From Herpetosiphon llansteffanensis (GTDB lineage Bacteria > Chloroflexota > Chloroflexia > Chloroflexales > Herpetosiphonaceae), in assembly GCF_003205875.1 (NCBI RefSeq), contig NZ_PUBZ01000106.1, positions 1 through 47,513 of the forward strand: a DNA stretch of 47,513 nucleotides. Direction: 5' to 3'. Positions 1-9,567 of this stretch are shown one piece after another. The notes beneath the pieces were generated by a model. That model was not told the origin of the DNA, did not search any database, and saw only the letters and a program-made list of their open reading frames with translations. Position 1 is the stretch's first letter. Each line of letters opens with the position of its first letter. Position numbers and translations under genes: made by a program.

Positions 1-24
1 CCCCTGACCCCTGACCCCTCAGCA

Positions 25-2151
25 TTATGGCTTGCGGGTAAACAGATAGGTTTCTGTGCCAATATCCATGGTCAAGGTTGGCTGGTTGTTGGCATCAACG
101 CCTGTTTTGAAGGGAATGCCAGTGAATGGTGGCGTTACTGAGAGGTAGCCATCAGGCTCGCCTTGTTCGTTCAACAAGGGCTTGAATTGAGTTTGAATCG
201 CGCCAATATCGAGCCACAATTCCTCGCCATTGAGCATCAAGGATACATCGCCCAAGGCAGGGTTGGTATAGCTGCCCAACAATGCTTCAGCGCTAGCAGG
301 ATCAAACTCGGGCGCAATTTGTTTGCTGATTTCGCCCAGCGATTCTTCGATACTTTGCGCGCTATAGGCTGCGGTTTCTGCGGCCTTGCTTGGCTGATCA
401 AAGGCCAATTCAAAGTAGCGGTCGCTAATGCTGGTGACAAAATGATTGGCATATTGACCATTGCTCAGCACCACAATCCCAATCTTGGCCTCTGGAATAA
501 AGGCAAACTCCGATGAGAAGCCAAAGGTTGTGCCGCCGTGGGCAATAAATTCCAAGCCATGATAATCGCTAATCATCCAGCCAAGCCCATAGCTAGTTTT
601 GGCATCGATCGCAACTTGTGGCTCCCACAACACATCAAGATTCTGATCGGAGACCAAGCGCTTGCCGCTGGGGGTAATGCCATGATTGAGCAGGGTAATC
701 AAATAGTTGCCCATATCGTTGGCCGTCGACCATTCGGTTGCGCCAGCTGGAGCCACACCCTTGATCGCGAATTCCATACTAATTGGCAAGGTTTGGTAGG
801 TCGAACTGGTCAGATCCAAGCCATGCGGCAAGGCATGGTTGGGGCTGGCTTCGACAACTGCTTGCTCAAGCGTGGTGTTATTCATGCCCATTGGTTTGAG
901 CACGCCTTCGGTCAGTGCTTGGGCAAAAGTTTGATCAAGCTGAGTTGGATCGCCGCCGCTGGCAGCTGCTGCCGCAAAGCCACCAATTGCCACCATCTGA
1001 TTGCTATATTGGAAGGCCTCGCCAAAATCGGTGAAAAACTCAAAATCAGCAACCGAGGCGATAATGCCTTGGGCATCCAAATCTTCAGCGTTGAAAATCA
1101 TCTCGAAATCGCGGCGCGGCACGCCAGTACAGGCACAAACCAAGTGGCGCACGGTAATTTGCTTGGTTCGCTCAGGATCTTTAACTTTGAAGTTTGGCAA
1201 TATATCGACAACTGGCGTATCCCAAGCGAGCTTCCCTTGATCGACCAAGGTTGCCATCAACAAGGTGGTCAAACTTTTGCCAGTTGAGCCAATCATCAGC
1301 TGCGTGTCTGCATCAATTGGTGCTTGCGAAACAACGTCGCGCACGCCAAAGCCATTGCTGTAGACGATTTTGCCATCTTGTACAATCGCCACGCTCACGC
1401 CAGGAACCTTATATTTGGCTTGTTCGGTTTGAATAAAGTTTTCTAATTCGCTAATTAATTCCGGCCCAACATCAACCCGTTGATCAGCAGTGACGGTGGT
1501 TTGGTTCATTGCCAAAATCGTATAGCCCGATTGAATGATGCCAACTTGGGATTGGCGTTTGGTAATCGTCGCATTATCGCCTTGAATCAACATCAAATAG
1601 GCTACGCCTTCGTGCAATTGCGCCATTGCCACTGTTGATTGGCTGGTATTTTTGGTATCGTAGGCAGCAACGAAGGCTTTTTCTGCTCCGTTGGGCGAAG
1701 GCACTTCTTGGCTATCATCGGGCGTGAGTTTAAAGCTTGGGTCAGCTTGTTGCCAGCCCAATTCAATTGCTTTGGCAAGGTCGGCTTCCTCAACACTCAG
1801 CAGAGCAATTTTGATTTTCTGCTCAGGATCGTTGAGCCGCACAATCCCCGCTTCTTCGGCGAGTTGCCAGTTGGTAGGAATTGGCACTGAGAATAATTGG
1901 CTGGTGCTAGTATAGATCGTTGAGCTTTCAACGCCAGCGCTTGGACTGGTTGGCGCAGCGGTGGCCGTAGCGGCGCTGGTTGGTGCAACAGTTGCCGCAC
2001 TAACGCTGGTTGGTGCAACAGTCGCAGTAACGGCGCTTATAGCGGTTGGTTGGGGATTGGCAGAAGTACAACTGGTTAAGAGCATTGCGCCCATGCCAGT
2101 GAGCAAAATCCAGCGTTGCCATTGGGGCAAAAATTTAGCAAAATTCGCCAT
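25..2151 (-). CDS. Lipoprotein serine hydrolase, class C beta-lactamase (CubicO) family
   Basis: A 708-residue secreted lipoprotein. The N-terminus has a hydrophobic signal ending in the lipobox LLTSC (Cys28), then an Ala/Thr/Pro/Val repeat stalk at residues 35-72. Residues about 80-215 form an extra domain that I cannot name. The catalytic domain starts near 230: the nucleophile motif S289-T-G-K292 fits SxxK, Y382-S-N384 fits YxN, and a late HGGT motif takes the place of KTG. The family includes DD-peptidases, esterases and beta-lactamases, so the substrate cannot be read from sequence; a cell-wall or ester hydrolase anchored outside the membrane is the fair call. The ATG start leads directly into the signal peptide. 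It stands alone on the minus strand. Confidence 0.88.
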   Translation of the reverse strand: MANFAKFLPQWQRWILLTGMGAMLLTSCTSANPQPTAISAVTATVAPTSVSAATVAPTSAATATAAPTSPSAGVESSTIYTSTSQLFSVPIPTNWQLAEEAGIVRLNDPEQKIKIALLSVEEADLAKAIELGWQQADPSFKLTPDDSQEVPSPNGAEKAFVAAYDTKNTSQSTVAMAQLHEGVAYLMLIQGDNATITKRQSQVGIIQSGYTILAMNQTTVTADQRVDVGPELISELENFIQTEQAKYKVPGVSVAIVQDGKIVYSNGFGVRDVVSQAPIDADTQLMIGSTGKSLTTLLMATLVDQGKLAWDTPVVDILPNFKVKDPERTKQITVRHLVCACTGVPRRDFEMIFNAEDLDAQGIIASVADFEFFTDFGEAFQYSNQMVAIGGFAAAAASGGDPTQLDQTFAQALTEGVLKPMGMNNTTLEQAVVEASPNHALPHGLDLTSSTYQTLPISMEFAIKGVAPAGATEWSTANDMGNYLITLLNHGITPSGKRLVSDQNLDVLWEPQVAIDAKTSYGLGWMISDYHGLEFIAHGGTTFGFSSEFAFIPEAKIGIVVLSNGQYANHFVTSISDRYFELAFDQPSKAAETAAYSAQSIEESLGEISKQIAPEFDPASAEALLGSYTNPALGDVSLMLNGEELWLDIGAIQTQFKPLLNEQGEPDGYLSVTPPFTGIPFKTGVDANNQPTLTMDIGTETYLFTRKP

Positions 2152-2378
2152 AAACTACCTTTCAACCTAACATAGTACAACAATCACGTTTCCAGAAGAA
2201 CGTTTATGAACAGTGCAGTGATTGATGGTAGGATAATTGGTTGAAGGTCGTTAGGGCTAGGTTAATAATGCTGAATTGCGCTCGCTCAAAATACAAGCCG
2301 AACCACTCAATCTAGCAGGTAGGCTCTCGTACCAAAGATCGAGCTTGGCTCATCTGGTTGGCAGGTTATCAGCACAAA

Positions 2379-2422
2379 GCCCCCAACCCCCTTGCCTATA
2401 ACGCAAGCAAAGAGTTGGGGGC
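2379..2422 (-). terminator. Hairpin terminator after the Thr-Pro repeat protein
   Basis: The 9-bp perfect stem GCCCCCAAC / GTTGGGGGC (2379-2387 and 2414-2422) lies just after the stop codon at 2437 and is followed on the minus strand by TTTGTG. The T-run is short, so termination strength is uncertain. The remaining bases between 2152 and 2436 show no gene. Confidence 0.6.
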
Positions 2423-2436
2423 AATCTACTCATTGT

Positions 2437-5226
2437 TTAGGGTGTCCAAACAAGATAGAGTGGGGTTGCAGCATAGACAACCCCATGCAGATCGGTAAAT
2501 TCCACAGTTAGGGTCTGGCCAGCCCTTGGCAGCAGTACACTCGCTGGCACTACCACCAAGGTTGGCTGTGGTTGCCCGTTGATGCCATATTCGTGGCGGA
2601 ATATCTCGCTTGAACCAACTTTTAATAGCACCGCATCATCGACTAAACCAGGCACAAGGCTACTCGAATCGGCGGAGAGCCAATACGTGCCAGTACGTGG
2701 CAGCACACTTGGCAAGGTGATTGTAGTCGTAGCAAAGAGAAATCCTGGGATTGGCGCTGGGCTAGTTGGCACTGCAGACGTTTCCAGCGTGGCAATCACA
2801 GTAGGCTGGCCACGAGTTACCAATGGCAAATATTGAATATAGCTAACTGGCGTGCTGGTTGGTGTACTCGTTGGCGTATTGGTTGGTGTGTTGGTTGGTG
2901 TGTTGGTTGGCACAGCCGTGTTGGTTGGTGTGTTGGTCGGCGTGTTGGTTGGAACAGCCGTGTCGGTTGGTGTATTGGTTGGGGTTGCCGTGTCGGTCGG
3001 CGTGTTGGTTGGTGTATTGGTTGGGGTTGCCGTGTCGGTCGGCGTATTGGTTGGCACAGCCGTGTCGGTTGGTGTATTGGTTGGGGTTGCCGTGTCGGTT
3101 GGTGTATTGGTTGGTGTGTTGGTCGGCGTATTGGTTGGTGTGTTAGTTGGCGTGCTCGTTGGCGTATTGGTCGGTGTGCTGGTTGGGGTTGCCGCTTGGG
3201 CAACAATGGTCACAATTCCACCAGCACTGGTCGCACTCTGACCATCAGGGTTGGTTACCGTGACGGTGCGTGTGCCCAAAGTGGCTCCTGCCGCAACACT
3301 CACATTCAATGAAAGCTGAGTTGGACTGATGTAACTGACACTATTTACCGTTACGCCACCGCCGTTAATGCTCGCTGCAATGCGGTTTGCAAAGCCAGCT
3401 CCAGGATCATAAAAGCCTGAGCCATTGGTTGCTGTCCCATTAATCGTAATCGTGGCGGTTGAGCCTTGTTCGATCGAGGCTACGCTGCTACTTGAAGGAG
3501 TGGCTGGGGGTGGGGCGAGCACCTTAACAACCTGCACCCCATACGAATCGGTTGCATTGGTAAATTCCTGAATCGTCCATATGGTCATGTCGTCGCTGGG
3601 ATCGAGGCTGGTGTATGAAGTATTGCCCCAGAATCGTCCGGTAGCCCTGCCAGGATCGCCTGCTGGATTATAATTAAACGTGGTAGCAGTATAGGGGGTT
3701 GGCGCTTGGGCCGTTCCAAGCGTATCACCTGCTAGACGACTGGTCATGGCTGCATCGGCGCGGGCGTTAATTCCTGCTCGGCTGAAGCCAAACACCGCAT
3801 GGCCTTGACCAGATACAGCAACCGTTGGTACCCAGTAAAAAATCGGGTTTGTTGCCGTCGAATCAAAGATAGTCCCTGATTGCCTTAAACTTGGGGTTGT
3901 GGTGAGATTCTGAAACTCATACCAACGCACCGAGTTGCGCGCACCGGTTGCTGTGCTGGCAACTCCAGCGCTATTTGTGCGAAAACTATGCGCCGTCCAG
4001 AGGCGACCATTACGAATCATGGCAGAATACAAGCGATCGTCAATTCCATCAAGCTGACCATTCGTCCCGCCAGTATTGCCAAGGTGGGGAACCCGCGTAG
4101 GAAAGGTAGTGGTTGGAACAGTAACCGCGATGTTGCCCGATATGCTCGGCGTGCCAGCAGGATCGCTCACCCGCCGAAACATGATCGTGCTAAAAGTGGC
4201 ATTATCAACGCCAACAAAATAGCCTTCGGTTGCGGTTGGGTCAAAATTATCAACGCCTTGGGGCGCAAATGGGCCGGCGCCAGTGCCAGAGGCAACCAAG
4301 CCATTGAATGGGGTTACGACAATTGGCCCAGTTTCAAGAATTGAGCTTTTGCGCACCACATAGCCATTCGTTCCCACAAAGCCCCCGCTAGCCGAAAACA
4401 GATTGGCCCCGATATAAAGCGCGTTGACATCAACACCTAGGCTGGGATTGTCCATAATATCGGTGGCGCTGCCTTGAAAAAAGAAGAACGTCCAGACAGT
4501 ACTAGAGCTAATCACCCCACCACTAGCAACATCACTCACTGCAAGCAGCACTCGATTGGGCTGATTGCCGGTTTGACCAGGCAGATCGATCGCTGTCACG
4601 ATCCAGCGCTGGGTTGGGCGATCATAGCGAATGCGTGGTTCCATAGTTAGATTATTCGAGATCGGTGGGGTCATGACTGAGGCAAAAAAGCTATCCAAGC
4701 TGCTATCGATCACGCCATCGGCAACTCCGGTGGCTTTGTTGAAGCTGCGCACTCGCCCATTGATTGCAACCACAAATTGGCTTGGCCCAACCGTGCCCAT
4801 GGTGCTTGGCGGAAAGCTATTGCTATCGGCCAGCGTTGCAGCAGTAAAATTGGTGCTCAAACTAGCCAAGGCTGTTGCACGAGATTCAGTCTGGATTGGA
4901 GCAGCAGGGCCAATCATGGGCGGCCATTGGCCTACAACAAGGGCTTGAGGATTTTCGGCCAGTTGCTGGCGATTAACCTGTAATTGTGGCTTGGGATGGC
5001 GTGAAGCTGCTGGCAATGTATCGGCGATGGCTTGGCTAGCCATAATTGCAGCGGTTGTACGTTGCACGCCACGCGCCCCAGTTTGCGGCATGCCGCGCGT
5101 TTCGCCAGCAGCAAGTGAGCGAGGCGGAGCATCGAACTCAGCCCGAGCACGAACGCTGGTGTCGGTGTAGGCCATGGTCACGAGCAGAAAAGTTAGGATA
5201 ATACAATGAACCGGCTTCAACCGCAT
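2437..5226 (-). CDS. Secreted surface protein with TIG-like domain and long Thr-Pro repeat stalk
   Basis: A protein of about 929 residues of unknown function. I place the start at the ATG at 5226 because AAGGAG sits upstream and a signal peptide follows at once; an upstream in-frame extension has neither. Residues about 100-570 are rich in beta strand and Gly/Asn/Asp and could be a propeller-like extracellular domain, but I recognise no catalytic motif. Residues about 575-672 resemble an IPT/TIG immunoglobulin-like fold (ending [14 protein letters not shown]). Residues about 675-795 are a TPTNTP/TPTDTA repeat, typical of Chloroflexota surface proteins, probably a glycosylatable spacer. A final beta-rich domain of about 130 residues follows. 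A hairpin terminator lies just after the stop. Confidence 0.85.
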   Translation of the reverse strand: MRLKPVHCIILTFLLVTMAYTDTSVRARAEFDAPPRSLAAGETRGMPQTGARGVQRTTAAIMASQAIADTLPAASRHPKPQLQVNRQQLAENPQALVVGQWPPMIGPAAPIQTESRATALASLSTNFTAATLADSNSFPPSTMGTVGPSQFVVAINGRVRSFNKATGVADGVIDSSLDSFFASVMTPPISNNLTMEPRIRYDRPTQRWIVTAIDLPGQTGNQPNRVLLAVSDVASGGVISSSTVWTFFFFQGSATDIMDNPSLGVDVNALYIGANLFSASGGFVGTNGYVVRKSSILETGPIVVTPFNGLVASGTGAGPFAPQGVDNFDPTATEGYFVGVDNATFSTIMFRRVSDPAGTPSISGNIAVTVPTTTFPTRVPHLGNTGGTNGQLDGIDDRLYSAMIRNGRLWTAHSFRTNSAGVASTATGARNSVRWYEFQNLTTTPSLRQSGTIFDSTATNPIFYWVPTVAVSGQGHAVFGFSRAGINARADAAMTSRLAGDTLGTAQAPTPYTATTFNYNPAGDPGRATGRFWGNTSYTSLDPSDDMTIWTIQEFTNATDSYGVQVVKVLAPPPATPSSSSVASIEQGSTATITINGTATNGSGFYDPGAGFANRIAASINGGGVTVNSVSYISPTQLSLNVSVAAGATLGTRTVTVTNPDGQSATSAGGIVTIVAQAATPTSTPTNTPTSTPTNTPTNTPTNTPTNTPTDTATPTNTPTDTAVPTNTPTDTATPTNTPTNTPTDTATPTNTPTDTAVPTNTPTNTPTNTAVPTNTPTNTPTNTPTSTPTSTPVSYIQYLPLVTRGQPTVIATLETSAVPTSPAPIPGFLFATTTITLPSVLPRTGTYWLSADSSSLVPGLVDDAVLLKVGSSEIFRHEYGINGQPQPTLVVVPASVLLPRAGQTLTVEFTDLHGVVYAATPLYLVWTP
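2845..3195. repeat. Intragenic tandem repeat coding the Thr-Pro stalk
   Basis: About 350 bp of repeated GTTGGTGTG/GTTGGCGTA-type units in multiples of 6 bp, read on the minus strand as TPTNTP and TPTDTA. The variants at third positions and the interspersed TAV and TAT units show that it has expanded and diverged. Such tracts readily change length, and all three plus-strand frames stay open through it as shadows. Confidence 0.9.
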
Positions 5227-5498
5227 GAAGATTCTCCTTACACAGTGGATGAGCATTCGATAATGGTCGAAAAAAGCGCATGCTCTCTCAGATCGCAGCG
5301 CGCAGCACAGCAATTCCAAACAGCGATCATCAACTTAACGATCAAACTGAGAAATACTGGAATTAATAAGCGAACCGGAGATTAACAATGCTTTGGGCCA
5401 AGCCATCGTAGCATAGCTTGGCCGCGCATACAGCAGCAGATTTCAAACTCAAGCGGCCAAATCCAATCAAGAGCTACGACAACCTATCGCAGCCTAGC

Positions 5499-7025
5499 CT
5501 ACTCGGCAGGGTGCAGGCTAAAAATCGGGGTTGGGTTAGCTTTGCCTTTTAAACCGATCGTCCCCAAATCGACACACCGCAACTGAGTATGAATTAACTG
5601 CTGCAAACCAGGCTCAAGCAAAATCTGGCCAAGTTCGGCGGCTGCCATCAAGCGCGCAGCAGTATTAACCACATCGCCAAGCAAATTAAACTCGCGCCGC
5701 CCACGCGGCTCGCCAATTTCGGCGGCAAAGGCTGGGCCATAGGCTAAGCCAATTTTGCAACCAATCCGTTGTTGATATTGGCGAAATGTTAAGGCTGGGG
5801 ATTGTTCAACTAAGCGCTGGATTGTCAGCGCAGTTTGGGCCGCCCGCAGCGCATCATCAACATGCGCCCCAGTTACCCCAAAATGAATCAAAATATTCGA
5901 GCCAGATTTATCGTAGGTGACGTTTTTGAGCATGCCGCCAGTCGTTTCCACCGCTGCGTTAATCAAGGCAAAAATCCGCGAATAGGCGGTGATCAACAAT
6001 GGTTCTTCGGCGGGGTCGAGGTATTCGGGCGCGTCGCTGATGCCGCTTAGGTTCATATAAATTACTGGTAGTTGCAGCCATTGCGGCGGCACTTTGCGCT
6101 GGGCAGCAGTTTCAACCAACAATCTCAACACCGATAACGGTAGAAAACTGGCCAATGGCTCAATTGCGGTCAGCATTTCTTCAATTTCGCGCACCAGCGC
6201 CTCAACGCTGCGATCGAGCAAAAATCCACCTGCTTGGCGACGTTTGGTTGGCGCAATATCGTATTCGCCCAATGTTTGCTCGGCCAAATCATCACAGACC
6301 AAGGCATAGCCATCGGCCAACGGCTCGCAACGATACAAACCAGCAATCGCCTGTTGTGCAGCTTGGCTCAAACACACGCGCCCAACTTCGCCAGCACCCT
6401 CAGCATATTTGGTGATTTGAACCGCCTCGCCCAACAACACATATTCCATGCGTTTGGGTGTGCCAATATCGGCGGCAATAAAACGCCCTCGATGCAGGCC
6501 AATCCGCATGCCAAGCGAAATAATTCCTTGCGGCGTGGTTAATTGATGAAATTGGCTCATTGCCCGCTGCATCCGCAGACCTGCGCGTACAGCCAGCGCG
6601 GTATGGTTGCGCTCGCCATCAGCAGGAAACTGCACCAACATCGCATCGCCAGTCCATTCCAATAAATTGCCGCCAGATTTACTAATAATTTCGACCATCT
6701 GGGCAAAATAGGTATTCAACACATTCAGCACTTGGTCGGTGGCCTGGGCATCGCCATGAGCATCCATCAAGCTGGTAAAGCCTGCCAAATCGGTAAACAT
6801 TAACGTGCCTTCTTGCCAGGCAGAACGAGCGATGCCTGGCGTTGGCGGCGTTTCAGCCACAAAGCGCGGCACATAATCGCCAAGCATACGCCGCAACGTG
6901 CGCAGATGCTCAAATACCTGAATCAAGCGCTCAGGAATTGGCTCGACCCACACTGAGGCATACAACATTGCTGGCAACAATGAACGTAGGCGCGGCTCTA
7001 GCAAGGTTAATGGATGGGTTGGCAT
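5499..7025 (-). CDS. Protein with two class III adenylate/guanylate cyclase domains
   Basis: A 508-residue soluble protein with two cyclase homology domains (about 70-235 and 315-490). Domain 1 keeps both metal-binding aspartates, D79 (FTDLAGF) and D127 (WTGDAML), but its transition-state position reads GEAVQITKY, lacking the Asn and Arg. Domain 2 lacks the first Asp (YMN325LSG) and the GD loop (YDKSGSN) but keeps N454 and R458 in GDVVNTAARL. The two halves are thus complementary, as in mammalian C1/C2 pairs and soluble adenylyl cyclase, and should make one catalytic site within the chain. Whether the product is cAMP or cGMP is not clear; the usual purine-specifying position in domain 2 is N447. 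No membrane segment or extra output domain is seen. RBS-like AAGGAG precedes the ATG. Confidence 0.88.
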   Translation of the reverse strand: MPTHPLTLLEPRLRSLLPAMLYASVWVEPIPERLIQVFEHLRTLRRMLGDYVPRFVAETPPTPGIARSAWQEGTLMFTDLAGFTSLMDAHGDAQATDQVLNVLNTYFAQMVEIISKSGGNLLEWTGDAMLVQFPADGERNHTALAVRAGLRMQRAMSQFHQLTTPQGIISLGMRIGLHRGRFIAADIGTPKRMEYVLLGEAVQITKYAEGAGEVGRVCLSQAAQQAIAGLYRCEPLADGYALVCDDLAEQTLGEYDIAPTKRRQAGGFLLDRSVEALVREIEEMLTAIEPLASFLPLSVLRLLVETAAQRKVPPQWLQLPVIYMNLSGISDAPEYLDPAEEPLLITAYSRIFALINAAVETTGGMLKNVTYDKSGSNILIHFGVTGAHVDDALRAAQTALTIQRLVEQSPALTFRQYQQRIGCKIGLAYGPAFAAEIGEPRGRREFNLLGDVVNTAARLMAAAELGQILLEPGLQQLIHTQLRCVDLGTIGLKGKANPTPIFSLHPAE

Positions 7026-7193
7026 AGTCCGACTCCTTGACCACAGGATAGCTGCAACTCAAGTATACAGCGCATCCCACACATCAACCACACAATCTCT
7101 TCATTAGTTCCTCACACTTGCTGGCTAGAATTGCTCATAGATTAAACGTTTGAGCAGCCAATTTGCTCAACCACAGATTCTTGGAGATTTCGT

Positions 7194-9041
7194 ATGAAAC
7201 CATTTGCCCGAGCATTAATCACCAGCATGCTGGTTGCCATATTAACGGCCTGTTCCAGCAATCAAACGACCACAACCAGCGTTAATTCGGTTAGTAGCGG
7301 CCAAGAAACCAGTTCAAATTCCGTTGCAGCAAGCAACCCAACCATTGTCGTACCAACCGTCGCATCAATCGACGAAGCAATGGCCAGCAAAGCCACGCCT
7401 CACGACACATCAGCTGATTTGGCTTGGCAACATGCCGATCTGGTTGAGATTAAACTCAACGCGAATAGCATCACGGCCAGTAATCCCAACGTGAAGATCG
7501 ACGGCACGACCGCAACGATTAGCGCAGCAGGCAGCTATCAACTAAGTGGCAATTTGAGCGATGGCCAAATTATTGTGGATACCGCCGATCAGGATTTAGT
7601 GCGCTTGATTTTGAATGGCGTAACGATTCATAGCTCGACCAGCGCACCAATTGCAATTATGCAAGCTGAACAAGTGGCGGTCATTTTGGCCGATGGCACG
7701 CAAAATACACTTTCAGATACAGTTGATGCTTCGGCCAATGCCACCACGAGCGAAGATTTGCCCAATGCTACCCTCTACAGCAAGGCCGATCTTTCGATTG
7801 ATGGCAATGGCAGTTTGACGATTCAGGCCAATGGCAACGATGGCATTACCAGCAAAGATGGCTTGGTCGTCAACAGCGGCACCATCAACATCACTGCGTT
7901 AGATGATGGCTTGCGTGGCAAGGATTATCTGGTGGTCAACGGCGGCACGATCAGCATCAATGCCCAAGGCGATGGCCTCAGCGCCGATAACGAAGAAGAT
8001 GCAACCAAAGGCTATATTTCGATCACTGGCGGCAGGTTGAATGTTACTGCTGGCGGCGATGGCCTGAGCGCAATCACCGATATTTTGATCGATGCTGGCG
8101 AACTGACGATTAGCGCAGGTGGTGGCAGTAGCACTAGCATTAACGCCGATGCCTCAGCCAAAGGCTTGAAGGCGGGCCAAAATTTGGTGATTGCCGAGGC
8201 AACAATTACGATTGATGCAGCAGAAGATGCGCTTCATTCAGATAATAATGTCACGATCAATGGCGGCACAATCGGCCTCGCTGCTGGCGACGATGGCGTG
8301 CATGCAGATGCAACCCTGACGATCAACGGCGGCGATCTGACGATCAGCAACTCCTACGAGGGCTTGGAAAGCGCCGTCATCACCATCAACGCTGGCAACA
8401 TTAGCCTCGTGGCCCAAGACGATGGCGTGAATGTGGCTGGTGGCGATGGATCGAGCATGCAAGGCGGTGGTATGGGGCGGCCAAGCCGCAACGATAGTTT
8501 TGCTGCTGGCACCTACTTTTTATATATCAACGGCGGTACGTTGGTCGTCGATGCAACTGGCGATGGCTTGGATGCCAACGGCTCGATTGTGATGAACGCT
8601 GGTTTGGTGCTGGTGCACGGGCCAACCGCGCAAATGAACGGCGCATTGGATTATGATGGCGGTTTTGCCTTGAATGGTGGAACCTTGGTTGCAGCTGGCA
8701 GCGCAGGCATGGTGCAAGCACCTGATAGCAATTCAACCCAAGCTTCAGTGCTGATCAACTATAGCTCAGCGCAAGCAGCAGCCAACCTTGTGCAAATTCT
8801 CGATCAATCGGGGCAAGCAATTGTGAGCTTTACGCCACGCAAACAATACCAAGCCTTTGTCTTCTCGTCGCCTGCTTTACAACAAGGCGCAAGCTATACG
8901 ATCAATAGCGGCGGCACGCTCGAAACCAGCGCCAGTGGCTATGGAGAAACGACTGCCAATGCTGGCGGCACGGCCTACGCTACCTTCAGCGTCAGCGACA
9001 TCGTGACCCAAGTTGGCCAACGCATGGGGCGGCAACGCTAA
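7194..9041 (+). CDS. Beta-helix lipoprotein with Cthe_2159-type carbohydrate-binding domain
   Basis: A 615-residue lipoprotein with a signal peptide ending in LTACSS. From residue about 75 it shows the Cthe_2159 (DUF4353) pattern: a YQLSGNLSDGQIIVDT opening, followed by repeated coils of the type ADLSIDGNGSL, DGLVVNSGTINI, DGLSADNEED and DGVHADATLTINGG, which predict a parallel beta-helix. The founding member binds acidic polysaccharide such as polygalacturonate; here a surface carbohydrate-binding role is inferred. A GMGRPSRND insertion near residue 425 and a C-terminal beta domain complete it. The start has a GGAG box eight bases upstream. A short inverted repeat, TTGAGCA / TGCTCAA (7150-7156 and 7164-7170), lies in the leader. 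Confidence 0.85.
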   Translation: MKPFARALITSMLVAILTACSSNQTTTTSVNSVSSGQETSSNSVAASNPTIVVPTVASIDEAMASKATPHDTSADLAWQHADLVEIKLNANSITASNPNVKIDGTTATISAAGSYQLSGNLSDGQIIVDTADQDLVRLILNGVTIHSSTSAPIAIMQAEQVAVILADGTQNTLSDTVDASANATTSEDLPNATLYSKADLSIDGNGSLTIQANGNDGITSKDGLVVNSGTINITALDDGLRGKDYLVVNGGTISINAQGDGLSADNEEDATKGYISITGGRLNVTAGGDGLSAITDILIDAGELTISAGGGSSTSINADASAKGLKAGQNLVIAEATITIDAAEDALHSDNNVTINGGTIGLAAGDDGVHADATLTINGGDLTISNSYEGLESAVITINAGNISLVAQDDGVNVAGGDGSSMQGGGMGRPSRNDSFAAGTYFLYINGGTLVVDATGDGLDANGSIVMNAGLVLVHGPTAQMNGALDYDGGFALNGGTLVAAGSAGMVQAPDSNSTQASVLINYSSAQAAANLVQILDQSGQAIVSFTPRKQYQAFVFSSPALQQGASYTINSGGTLETSASGYGETTANAGGTAYATFSVSDIVTQVGQRMGRQR

Positions 9042-9063
9042 GTAAGGATGAAGGATGAAAGAG

Positions 9064-9090
9064 CATAGAACATAGAACATAGAACATAGA
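9064..9090. repeat. CATAGAA heptamer array
   Basis: Nearly four tandem copies of CATAGAA immediately before the MITE-like element. Single or double copies of the same word recur at 9341-9352, 36228-36250 and 45597-45604, always in repeat-rich intergenic space. Confidence 0.85.
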
Positions 9091-9335
9091 TGTAATGGTA
9101 CATCTGGTTAACCACGGCTTGCTCCCCTCACCCCAACCCCTCTCCCGTGCGCGGGCGAGGGGCTTTAACACGCTGGTTCTGCGCAATGCGTCGGGGGAAA
9201 CGCGAACGAGGAGCTTTCACTGCGTGGCTTTTGCATGATGTGTGGTGAAAACCGGTGCTCCCCCTCGCCCGCGTTCAGTGGGAGAGGGGGCTGGGGGGTG
9301 AGGGAACATGATTGCTCATCGAATGACCCATTGCA
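9091..9335. mobile_element. MITE-like palindromic element, copy A
   Basis: A 245-bp non-coding element starting TGTAATGGTACATC and ending with the diverged inverse ACCCATTGCA. Its inner arms are long imperfect inverted repeats: CCCTCACCCCAACCCCTCTC near 9127 and its complement-like GGGAGAGGGGGCTGGGGGGT near 9281. It shares structure and sequence with copies at 36269 and 47337. Copy A has an extra segment of roughly 50 bp around 9180-9230 (GTCGGGGGAAACGCGAACGA). It has no ORF of its own. It lies in the 526-bp gap between two plus-strand genes. Confidence 0.75.
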
Positions 9336-9337
9336 CC

Positions 9338-9510
9338 TAGAACATAGAACATATGAATATGGCTAGAGGCTTTGGGCTAGCGGAAGTTTCGTAGGCCAAT
9401 AGCCAAAAGTCACAAGCCTATAGCCATCCTTCGTGCTCTTCGCGATCTTCGCGGTTCCAACAGCAAGCCCTTATGTTCTCTGCGCCTCTGCGTTAAAACG
9501 TGCTTTTGCG
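9338..9510. repeat. Intergenic word-repeat patch
   Basis: Non-coding DNA made of recurring words: AACATAGAACATA, GGCTAGAGGCTTTGGGCTA, AGCCAATAGCC-like strings, CTTCGTGCTCTTCGCGATCT and TCTGCGCCTCTGCGTTAAA. The same words, in either orientation, fill the other large gaps of this window. No gene or clear promoter is visible before the membrane protein that follows. Confidence 0.7.
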
Positions 9511-9567
9511 CTCTTTAATTATCAAATTCGGCTAAAATAGGCCTAGTTCGTTAGCTAGGGAGCACAT

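Noticed and set aside
2852-3241. Long plus-strand frames with VGVLVGV-type or WCVGWCVGW-type repeats
   Set aside because: They are antisense shadows of the Thr-Pro repeat DNA in the minus-strand gene; they have no ribosome site and no start context.
8238-8736. Minus-strand ORFs inside the beta-helix lipoprotein gene
   Set aside because: Repetitive coding sequence of the plus-strand gene keeps opposite frames open; no independent evidence.
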